The notes beneath the pieces were generated by a model that made no database searches, was not told the DNA's origin, and saw only the letters and a program-made list of their open reading frames with translations. A stretch of DNA of 64,000 bases, taken from positions 1 to 64,000 of the forward strand of contig NZ_SMMI01000014.1 of the NCBI RefSeq assembly GCF_009733535.1, read 5' to 3'. Below are positions 1-7,450 of this stretch, piece after piece. Every line of letters begins with the position of its first letter. Position 1 is the stretch's first letter. Source of the DNA: Sphingobacterium endophyticum. GTDB lineage: Bacteria > Bacteroidota > Bacteroidia > Sphingobacteriales > Sphingobacteriaceae. The position numbers and the translations under genes were made by a program.

Positions 1-500
1 CGGGATATCTGAATCGATTATCTTGTTTATCTTTTCAGCTATGCTCCCATCACTGGGAACTTCGCTGCGCTACATGATCATTTAAAGAACTTATCTCGCC
101 TCCGCTTCGCGCTTCGGCTCTATGTCGTAAAGTACCTTTCGGCACTTCCAAACTTTCATTTTCTTTGGCCCCGGGCGTCGCGCCCTGTGCCGTATTCCCT
201 GGTTGGGACTGCAAAGGTAGAAGCTTTTTTTGAATCCGCAAAATTTATTTTAAAATAATTTGCGGAGTGATTTTTCCTGCGCTGCTGGGGACCTGGATCC
301 GCCGTTCGCCTCGCATGCTTCTTGCCCTTATTTCAGTGGCCCGTGGGCCGTCCCTCCCTTGCGGAGTGGTGCAAAGATAGGGACAAATTACATTCACTTC
401 CAAGCCCCGCGGCAAAGTATTTTTACCCAGGAACCGTAACTCGCTATCCCATTGGCCGATAATTTTTAGAAAAGGGTCGGGATGCATGGCCCACGACGCC
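1..500 (-). promoter_or_regulatory. Probable rRNA operon promoter and leader region, reading left
   Basis: No convincing protein gene is seen here, and the GC content is far higher than in the surrounding genes. On the minus strand a near-ideal Bacteroidota promoter is visible: TTTTG at 239-243, a 19-nt spacer, then TACCTTTG at 212-219. A weaker second -10 (TATCTTTG) lies at 372-379. Downstream of the first promoter, a boxA-like sequence containing GTTCTTTAAA reads leftward at 78-92. Tandem promoters followed by a GC-rich leader with boxA are typical of rrn operons, so I infer that 16S rRNA begins just left of base 1. The rRNA gene itself is not visible. Confidence 0.45.
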
Positions 501-980
501 ATCAGGGGACGGAAACGGCAGGAACGGCGGGAAACATGCCCAGCAGGAAAGGACCGACCGGGGGCGGAAACGCAGGGCCGCGCAGGGGCAGCTCGACGGC
601 AAAAAAAAACCGGGATGCAAACCTCATATAGGAAACCGCCCGGGAAAGTAAACCTATTTCCCTGGAAAAAGGGCCCTGCCCTGCTTCCGCTCGGGTTTCG
701 CTCGGGTTTCGCTCGTGAATGGTCCGCACCCCGTCCGGGAATGATCCGGAGTTCGTCCGCTCACAGGCGGACGAACTCCGGACGAGTTTTGGACAAGCTG
801 TGGACGAGACACGAGCAATACTCGAACAAAACTCGAAGAGAACACGACTAAAGATTAACGAAATCTCAAAACTGTTCAAGAGTCTCAAAACAACAAAATT
901 TGGAAAAGTGGAGAATTAAAATTTTGAAAAGAATGATTAGCAAAATCAAAAATTAATAAATGGAAATAAAGGTTACAGCC
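501..980. other. Non-coding, GC-rich intergenic stretch
   Basis: Open frames here lack recognisable protein features and overlap each other on both strands, as expected by chance in GC-rich DNA. The stretch holds a short 11-bp tandem repeat (CGCTCGGGTTT, about 687-712) that runs into the nested inverted repeat at 686-850. From about 860 to 980 the sequence returns to the AT-rich background and shows nothing recognisable. Confidence 0.5.
686..850. repeat. Nested inverted-repeat element, copy 1
   Basis: The core is a perfect 16-bp inverted repeat (745-760 and 767-782) around a 6-base loop TCACAG. The flanks are rich in GCTCG and CGAGC motifs that form a looser outer inverted repeat. A 29-bp stretch at 787-815 is identical, in reverse complement, to 45662-45690 in the second copy. 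The copies are in opposite orientation, both intergenic and both much more GC-rich than the genes beside them. This suggests a dispersed REP- or MITE-like family. No transposase is next to it. Confidence 0.75.
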
Positions 981-1012
981 AAAAAAATGGGGGAACTAAC
1001 GCTCCCCCATTT
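981..1012 (-). terminator. Rho-independent terminator of the RND operon
   Basis: On the minus strand the hairpin ATGGGGG...CCCCCAT is followed directly by a run of T. It lies just beyond the stop codon of the RND fusion gene at 1034, as expected for the end of that operon. Confidence 0.8.
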
Positions 1013-1033
1013 CATCTATTCTATTTTACCCAT

Positions 1034-4000
1034 TTATTGCCATCCACCACCTAAGGCTTTATAAAGAACAACTTGGTTAAGCATTTTTTCTTTATTGATA
1101 TCCACATCAGCAACCTGAGCGGCTATCAAACCTTTTTGTGCAGTGATGATGTCGAGGTAGGTGACCCGTCCTGCTATAAATAATTCCTCGGCAGCTCCGA
1201 TGGAAGATTCCAATGCTGCTACCTGATCTTTTACATGTGTCGAACGATCTACAATCGCATCTTGCGTATTTAATGCTAAAGAAACTTCGTTTACCGCATT
1301 CACCACCGTTTTCTCATATTCCAAGAAACTAATCCCATAGCTAGCCTTCATGGTTTCATATTCTGACTTTAATTCACGCTGTCTAAAGATCGGCATGGTA
1401 ATCCCTCCGAAAAGCCCATAGGTTACAGACTTGTCCAGGCTGAAGAGTTTATCCAAACTAAATGACTGCAATCCTAAATAAGGACTGATTGCCACTGTTG
1501 GTAAAAATGCCAACCGAGAGGATTCCAATTCATGAAAATCAGCTTTCAAATCCATTCCAGCTTTTCGAATATCCAACCGATTATTTAAAAGCTCCTCAAG
1601 GCTACCCACTTTCAAGTCTTGAAACAATAGATTCGATCCAATAACCTGATTGTTTCTAGCGATCGGCTGATAGACTCTTCCCAACAGCGAATTGATCTGA
1701 TGCTCATAAGCCAGAATTTCCTGCTTGGCATGTGCACTATTTGCTTTGGATTCTGACAATAGGGATTTAAACTGCTGTACGGCTAGTTCATCAGCACGTC
1801 CAGCTTCCTTTTGCGCTTCAATAATCTCCAATGCCCGCTCATGAAGCTTGATGTTTTCTTCATAGACCTGAACTTTCTCATCCAAACTGATTAACTCATA
1901 ATATGCAGAAGCTATACTGGAGATCAACTCCGTTTCAATAAGTCTTTTCAATTCACTTTCAGACATCAATTGCAGGAAAGCAGCTTCTCTCCTATTTCTG
2001 AGCTTACCCCAAAGATCAAGCTCCCAAGAAGAGCGTACGCCTACAAAGTAATCAGGAATGAAGGGCTCTGGCAACTTTTCATCATCCTTTAAGTTATCCG
2101 AGAAATTGGAGTCGTAGTTACCTATCCCCGACTCCGTATAATGCCCATACTTTCTCAACCCACCTTCAACGGCAGCATCCAATGTCGGATAGAGCGCCGA
2201 TTTGCGGAATCTAAAGTTTGCCTGAGCCATTTCAATCCTATGTATCGCTTGACGTACATCTAAATTGTATAATAAGGCTGAATCAATTAAGGATATCAGC
2301 TGTGTATCTGTAAAGACATCTTTCCATTTCAAGCTACCAACTGAGGCCGTATCATTTAAAACTCGATCAGCTTGACCAGCCAACTCTGGAGATACGTCTT
2401 TTTCAATGGTTGTTTTTGGTACGGAACAGGAAGTAATAAAGAGTAAAATCGCTACAACTGCAGTTGCATGTTTAACCTTCTTTGCCTTTGCTTTTTTTGA
2501 AAATAGAACCACCAGTCCAGGAATTACAATTACTCCGATTATCGTACCGATAACCATACCGCCAACCGCAGCAGAACCGATTGTTCTATTACCAATTGCA
2601 CCCGCACCACTTGCCAGCATCAATGGGATTAACCCTGCAGCGAATGCAAATGAAGTCATAAGGATTGGACGTAAACGTGCAACCGCTCCTTCAATGGAGG
2701 CAGTCAAAACATCCATTCCCTGCTTGCGTTTAAGATTGGCATATTCTACAATAAGAATAGCATTCTTACCCAGTAGACCTATCAACATGACAAGGGATAC
2801 CTGAGCATAAATATTATTTTCTAACCCAAACACCTTTAGGAAAAGGAATGCTCCGAATAAACCAGCCGGTAAACATAGTAATACAGGCAACGGTAATAGA
2901 AAGCTTTCATATTGGGCTGCCAGTAGAAGATAGACGAATACCAAACATAGTAAAAAGATATAGGCAGCTTGGTTACCCGAGATCTTTTGCTCACGGGTCA
3001 TACCCGACCATTCAATAGCATAGCCCTGAGGTAATTCTGCAGAAATACGTTCAACAGCTTCGATCGCCTGTCCGGAACTGAATCCTGGTGCAGCTTGTCC
3101 GGTGATCATTGCTGAAGTAAACATATTATATCTTGTAATCTGCTCCGGTCCATAGACACGTTCCATGGTCATAAAAGATGAGTATGGAACCATCTCCCCC
3201 TCTTCAGTCTTAACATATAGGTTAAGAACATCTTCAGGTTTCTGCCTTGCGAAAGCGTCCGATTGAACCATCACTTTATACATCTGTCCATAACGGATGA
3301 AGTTGGTTGCATACAAACTACCTAATAGAGTCTGAAGGGTATTCATTGAATTTTCAACGGAAATACCTTTTTTAGCAGCAAGATCATAATCGATCTTGAG
3401 CATATATTGAGGGAAGTTTACGTCAAAAGTAGTACTTGCACTTTCAATTACGTCATCTTGCTCAAGTTTGCTGATAAACTCATCCACAACCAGATTGGTC
3501 TGTGCGAGGTCTTCATTTCCGGACCTATCCAAAAGCCTAAGTTCGAAACCTGAGGAGTTACCGAATCCAGGTACAGTTGGCGGTGGAAAGAATTCGATTT
3601 CAGCATCGGCAATATGAGCTGTTTTCTCACGAAGTATGGTCATGACATCCTCTACGGATTCTTTACGATCGTCCCAAGATTTTAGGTTGATCATACCCAT
3701 TCCATAGGATGCACCAGACACCTCCGTTACTATACTATAACCTGCAAGAATGGAAACAGTTTCTACCATTTCCAATTGTCTGGAGATGGCATCAACCTCA
3801 TTCAATACAGCTTCGGTACGGTCGACTGTTGCTCCTGGTGGCGTAGTCACTGCCACATAGATCATACCTTGATCCTCTGTTGGAATAAATCCGGAAGGAA
3901 GGATTGCTGCGGAACCCCAAGTTGCGACGAACATAATAACTAACCCTAATAAAGTGATTATGCGACGACCCGCAATTTTTGAGAGCAATCCTTTATACCC

Positions 4001-5584
4001 TCCAGAAATACGATCATATACTTTGTTGAACCCTCTAAAGAAACGGTCTAAAATTCCATTTCCAGGTTTTTTATCATGTGGTGACCTTAAAATAATGGCA
4101 CATAATGCTGGTGTCAGCGTCAATGCATTAATACCCGAGATTACGATTGCTGCTGCCAGTGTCAATGAGAATTGTCGATAGAATATACCAACCGGACCTG
4201 ACAAGAATGCTACCGGAACGAATACTGCAGACATGACTAAGGTAATTGCAATTACAGCAGAACCAACTTCGTCCATTGCCGCCAAAGTAGCCTCCATAGG
4301 AGAAAGATGTTCTTCTTCCATTTTGGCATAGACGGCCTCGACGACGACAATCCCGTTGTCGACGACAATTCCTATCGCGAGGACGAGGGCGAACAGCGTC
4401 AATAAATTGATGGAGAAGCCCATCATCTGCATAAAGAATAAGGAACCAATCAAACAGACTGGAACAGCCAAGATCGGGATAACGGTCGCTCTAAAGTCCT
4501 GAAGGAAAATAAATACAACCAAGAATACCAAGATAAAAGCTTCAACCAAGGTTACTAATACGCTGGAAATAGATGCGTTCAAGAATCGAGAAACATCGTA
4601 ACCCATTGTGTAAGTCATTCCCGGAGGGAAAGTAGCTTCCTTTAATTCTGCCATCCTATCTTTTACACGTTGGATAACTTCTTGCGCATTTGATCCCGGT
4701 AATTGCTTAATCATGATCGATGCAGAAGGACGACCATCTGTCTTAGATACCATTTCATAATCCAGTGATCCAAATTCAACATCCGCGATGTCTTTAACAC
4801 GGATTATCGATCCATCGACATTAGCACGGATTGGTATATTTTCATATTCGCTGATTTCAGTAAACTTACCAGGATAACGCAATACATATTGTTGCATATT
4901 GACCGTCTTATCCGAGCTGATACCCGTTTGACCAGGAGCAGCTTCAATATTTTGTCTACGTAAGGCAGCCACCAACTCTTCTGTCGAGATGGAATATGCA
5001 GATAATCGATCAGGTTTTACCCATATACGCATGGCGTAATCTTTCATCCCCATGATCTGCGCAAAACCAACACCTTCAATACGCTTCAATTCCTTCAGGA
5101 TATTGATATCCGTAAAGTTGTAGATAAAACGTTCGTCAGCGGTTTCATCATCGGTATAGAGGTTCAGATACATCAACATACTGTTTACCTCTTTCTCTGT
5201 GGTAACACCAGCTTTGATTACTTCTTCAGGTAATTCATCCAAAACGGTTGTCACCCTATTCTGCACGTTAACGGCAGCAATATCTGGATCTGTTCCAACC
5301 TCGAAGAATACTTGAATTAAGGTGTTACCATTATTGGTGGATACGGAACTCATATACGTCATTCCGGCCACACCGTTAATCGCTTTTTCCAAAGGAATAG
5401 CAACAGCATTTGTACTTACTTCGGCATTTGCACCGGTATAATTTGCCGTTACAACAACTGAAGGTGGAACAATATCAGGGAATTGGGTAATTGGCAAAGT
5501 AAAGAGAGCCAGTACACCCAAAAGGGTAATAAAGATCGAGATGACCAGCGATAGCACTGGCCTCTTAATAAATTTTTCAAACAT
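1034..5584 (-). CDS. RND efflux permease fused to a TolC/NodT-type outer-membrane lipoprotein
   Basis: A 1516-residue protein that joins two partners of a tripartite drug or metabolite exporter. Residues 1 to about 1045 form a complete HAE-1/AcrB-like RND pump: N-terminal MFEKFIKRP, a large periplasmic loop, the TM4 motif GIVVDN near 405-410 and the GKNAILIVEYA motif. The chain then continues without a stop through KKAKAKK, a hydrophobic stretch and the lipobox I-T-S-C (Cys1053) into a roughly 460-residue outer-membrane factor of the NodT type. No in-frame ATG separates the halves, so a single polypeptide is read. Internal cleavage by signal peptidase II could free the outer-membrane part; this is inference. 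The second acidic residue of the usual VDD motif is Asn (410). The adaptor gene lies upstream in the same operon, with a 17-nt gap. Confidence 0.9.
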   Translation of the reverse strand: MFEKFIKRPVLSLVISIFITLLGVLALFTLPITQFPDIVPPSVVVTANYTGANAEVSTNAVAIPLEKAINGVAGMTYMSSVSTNNGNTLIQVFFEVGTDPDIAAVNVQNRVTTVLDELPEEVIKAGVTTEKEVNSMLMYLNLYTDDETADERFIYNFTDINILKELKRIEGVGFAQIMGMKDYAMRIWVKPDRLSAYSISTEELVAALRRQNIEAAPGQTGISSDKTVNMQQYVLRYPGKFTEISEYENIPIRANVDGSIIRVKDIADVEFGSLDYEMVSKTDGRPSASIMIKQLPGSNAQEVIQRVKDRMAELKEATFPPGMTYTMGYDVSRFLNASISSVLVTLVEAFILVFLVVFIFLQDFRATVIPILAVPVCLIGSLFFMQMMGFSINLLTLFALVLAIGIVVDNGIVVVEAVYAKMEEEHLSPMEATLAAMDEVGSAVIAITLVMSAVFVPVAFLSGPVGIFYRQFSLTLAAAIVISGINALTLTPALCAIILRSPHDKKPGNGILDRFFRGFNKVYDRISGGYKGLLSKIAGRRIITLLGLVIMFVATWGSAAILPSGFIPTEDQGMIYVAVTTPPGATVDRTEAVLNEVDAISRQLEMVETVSILAGYSIVTEVSGASYGMGMINLKSWDDRKESVEDVMTILREKTAHIADAEIEFFPPPTVPGFGNSSGFELRLLDRSGNEDLAQTNLVVDEFISKLEQDDVIESASTTFDVNFPQYMLKIDYDLAAKKGISVENSMNTLQTLLGSLYATNFIRYGQMYKVMVQSDAFARQKPEDVLNLYVKTEEGEMVPYSSFMTMERVYGPEQITRYNMFTSAMITGQAAPGFSSGQAIEAVERISAELPQGYAIEWSGMTREQKISGNQAAYIFLLCLVFVYLLLAAQYESFLLPLPVLLCLPAGLFGAFLFLKVFGLENNIYAQVSLVMLIGLLGKNAILIVEYANLKRKQGMDVLTASIEGAVARLRPILMTSFAFAAGLIPLMLASGAGAIGNRTIGSAAVGGMVIGTIIGVIVIPGLVVLFSKKAKAKKVKHATAVVAILLFITSCSVPKTTIEKDVSPELAGQADRVLNDTASVGSLKWKDVFTDTQLISLIDSALLYNLDVRQAIHRIEMAQANFRFRKSALYPTLDAAVEGGLRKYGHYTESGIGNYDSNFSDNLKDDEKLPEPFIPDYFVGVRSSWELDLWGKLRNRREAAFLQLMSESELKRLIETELISSIASAYYELISLDEKVQVYEENIKLHERALEIIEAQKEAGRADELAVQQFKSLLSESKANSAHAKQEILAYEHQINSLLGRVYQPIARNNQVIGSNLLFQDLKVGSLEELLNNRLDIRKAGMDLKADFHELESSRLAFLPTVAISPYLGLQSFSLDKLFSLDKSVTYGLFGGITMPIFRQRELKSEYETMKASYGISFLEYEKTVVNAVNEVSLALNTQDAIVDRSTHVKDQVAALESSIGAAEELFIAGRVTYLDIITAQKGLIAAQVADVDINKEKMLNQVVLYKALGGGWQ

Positions 5585-5601
5585 TAATTTCTTCTCCCTC
5601 C

Positions 5602-6708
5602 TTAGTTATTGACCATTTTTGGTTTAATTACCATTCCGTCACGCAAGGTTTTTACACCTTCATAAACAACTTTGGAATCAGCAGGGAGACCATTTTCAAC
5701 GACATAATAATGCCCTACACGCTGACCGTTTTGGAAAGGAGTCATTTTAACAGTGTCACCTTTTAACATATATACATAGGCTTTATCCTGAATTTCGAAA
5801 ACAGATTTCTGATGAACAAGCAGTAGATCTCCAGTCTGAACGGGTACTCCAATCCTTCCGGTCGCCCCATGTTTCAACAATCCATGAGGATTTTGAAACT
5901 TCGCTCTCAAAGAAATGGATCCCGTACTTGCTTCGAATTCACTTTCTACGATTTCAGCAATTCCTTTGTCTGGATAAGCAGTTCCATTTGCAAGGATTAA
6001 CTGTACTTCTTTTTTGAAATTGTTTCTATTAAATGCCGAGTCAGAAGCAATTCCTAAATATTCTTGTTCAGAAATATCAAAATAAACGTTCATGTTGGCC
6101 ATATCAGATATTGTGGTTAATAAAGAACCCTCTTCTAATAAAGACCCTTCTTTTAACTGGATTCTGTCAATCCTTCCATCAAATGGGGCACGAATCTGAG
6201 TATTTGCAAGTTTAGTTTTTGCTTGATTTAAAACAGCATCAGCTTCACCTACTTTAGCTTTGGCAGCACGAAGCTGAACTTTTAATAAATCATATTCTGT
6301 CGAACTAACGATATTCTTCTGAACTAATTTTTGTGTTCTTTCCATTTCAAGTTCAACTTTCTTCACTTCCGCCTCAGCGCTACTCACAGCAGCTTGAGCT
6401 TGCGCTAAATCTGCTTTATATTCATCTGCAACTAAAGAGAACAACACCTGTCCTTTTTTTACAAAAGCACCTTCATCAACAAAAATGCGATCTAAGAAAC
6501 CTACTAAACGCGAACGCAGTTCGACATTTCTTTGAGATTGAATATCGGCGATATACTCTTTGTACACAACCGTATCCAATTGAACTAAATTTGTAACCGG
6601 AACCAATTTAGGTGCATCGGTTGTTGTTTTTTCGTTACTGTTAGCAGTACACGAGGCAAAAAATAATGCACCACCGACTACGGGTAGTAGCATGTTCATT
6701 TTTTTCAT
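5602..6708 (-). CDS. RND efflux periplasmic adaptor lipoprotein (AcrA/MFP family)
   Basis: A 368-residue membrane-fusion protein linking the RND pump to the outer-membrane factor. The N-terminus has a lipoprotein signal ending in F-A-S-C (Cys20), so it should be anchored to a membrane from the periplasmic side. It shows the usual order of a biotinyl/lipoyl-like half-motif (DEGAFVKKGQVLF), a long alpha-helical hairpin (about 80-150) rich in Ala, Lys and Glu, the second half-motif (IRAPFDGRI), and then beta-barrel and membrane-proximal domains. It is the first gene of a two-gene operon with the pump/outer-membrane fusion. A separate TolC gene is not needed because the outer-membrane factor is fused to the pump. 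Substrate unknown. Confidence 0.92.
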   Translation of the reverse strand: MKKMNMLLPVVGGALFFASCTANSNEKTTTDAPKLVPVTNLVQLDTVVYKEYIADIQSQRNVELRSRLVGFLDRIFVDEGAFVKKGQVLFSLVADEYKADLAQAQAAVSSAEAEVKKVELEMERTQKLVQKNIVSSTEYDLLKVQLRAAKAKVGEADAVLNQAKTKLANTQIRAPFDGRIDRIQLKEGSLLEEGSLLTTISDMANMNVYFDISEQEYLGIASDSAFNRNNFKKEVQLILANGTAYPDKGIAEIVESEFEASTGSISLRAKFQNPHGLLKHGATGRIGVPVQTGDLLLVHQKSVFEIQDKAYVYMLKGDTVKMTPFQNGQRVGHYYVVENGLPADSKVVYEGVKTLRDGMVIKPKMVNN

Positions 6709-6825
6709 AGCAATTAAAAATGTGGGTATAAATATAAAATAGAATACGATGGAATAGCCTTGCTAAGGATTAGGCATAGCAAAGCCAACACCTCTAGATT
6801 TAGAAGTGCCTAAAAAATAAAGAAA

Positions 6826-7200
6826 TTAGAATGGACGGTATCTATACAAGAATTGATAATAACCCGGGAGGCATAAAGTCTTGGATAGATAAAATGGATG
6901 TTTGATGAGCGGAATAATCCTTGACAGCCTTGATAATAACCAAGTAAAAACCAACACTAAAGGAATTAAACCGAGCATAAGTGAAAAGATTCGATATTCA
7001 TCGAAAATAATTTCTGGAAGAGTTTCGGATTGCTCCGCATGAGTTAGGTCTAGGACCTCTTCCAATACGACTTCAACTAAAGTTTCATTGGCTATCAATG
7101 CTGATGAGCCAAATAAGTCACTAGACTTTACCTCTAAACATAAAACATTTAGGTAACCGAATAGCGCCAAGAAGTGCAATAGTCGAAACATACGGCACAA
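6826..7200 (-). CDS. Small membrane protein of unknown function
   Basis: I do not recognise this 124-residue protein. It has a hydrophobic N-terminus (MCRMFRLLHFLALFGYLNV) that could be a signal peptide or membrane anchor, an acidic middle rich in Glu and Val, one clear membrane helix near 75-95 (LMLGLIPLVLVFTWLL), and a basic, aromatic C-terminal tail. It is the last gene in the same direction after ccoS, with a 54-nt gap, so it may be co-transcribed with the haem/cytochrome oxidase assembly genes. It does not look like CcoH or CcoQ, and no function is assigned. Confidence 0.6.
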   Translation of the reverse strand: MCRMFRLLHFLALFGYLNVLCLEVKSSDLFGSSALIANETLVEVVLEEVLDLTHAEQSETLPEIIFDEYRIFSLMLGLIPLVLVFTWLLSRLSRIIPLIKHPFYLSKTLCLPGYYQFLYRYRPF

Positions 7201-7254
7201 AGATAAGGAAGACCCTAAGTAAAAAGGTACTAGAAATGTAAAAAAGCTGTGATT

Positions 7255-7440
7255 TTAGTTTTTTGGAGCGGATTTTTCAGGCTGAGGAGATTCCTCCAGT
7301 GGTTCATCATCAAACAAAATTCTGACCGATGGTGTATAAGTATCCTCATGCTGTCCGTTCTTACTAGCCCAAAAGAAAGCTCCAAGGAAAAACAGCGCAA
7401 TAAGAACACTACAACCGATTAAGAAAAATATGATGTTCAT
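7255..7440 (-). CDS. ccoS: cbb3-type cytochrome oxidase assembly protein CcoS
   Basis: A 61-residue protein with one N-terminal membrane helix (IIFFLIGCSVLIALFFLGAFFW) followed by ASKNGQHEDTYTPSVRILFDDE. A short membrane anchor followed by a conserved segment ending in a phenylalanine and acidic residues is the pattern of CcoS, needed to insert cofactors into the cbb3 oxidase. It sits 10 nt downstream of ccoI, as in most genomes with a cbb3 oxidase. The structural genes ccoNOP are not in this window, although in many Bacteroidota they follow ccoS. Confidence 0.88.
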   Translation of the reverse strand: MNIIFFLIGCSVLIALFFLGAFFWASKNGQHEDTYTPSVRILFDDEPLEESPQPEKSAPKN

Positions 7441-7450
7441 GATAACAAAG

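Noticed and set aside
486..919. Open frames on both strands in the GC-rich left end
   Set aside because: They overlap each other and the inverted repeat, lack any recognisable motif or ribosome-binding site, and are expected by chance in GC-rich DNA.
2400..2480. Possible stop or frameshift making the RND/outer-membrane fusion an artefact
   Set aside because: The junction reads in one frame with no stop codon and no in-frame ATG. An ATG in another frame meets a stop after five codons. I cannot exclude an assembly error, but nothing in the sequence supports one.
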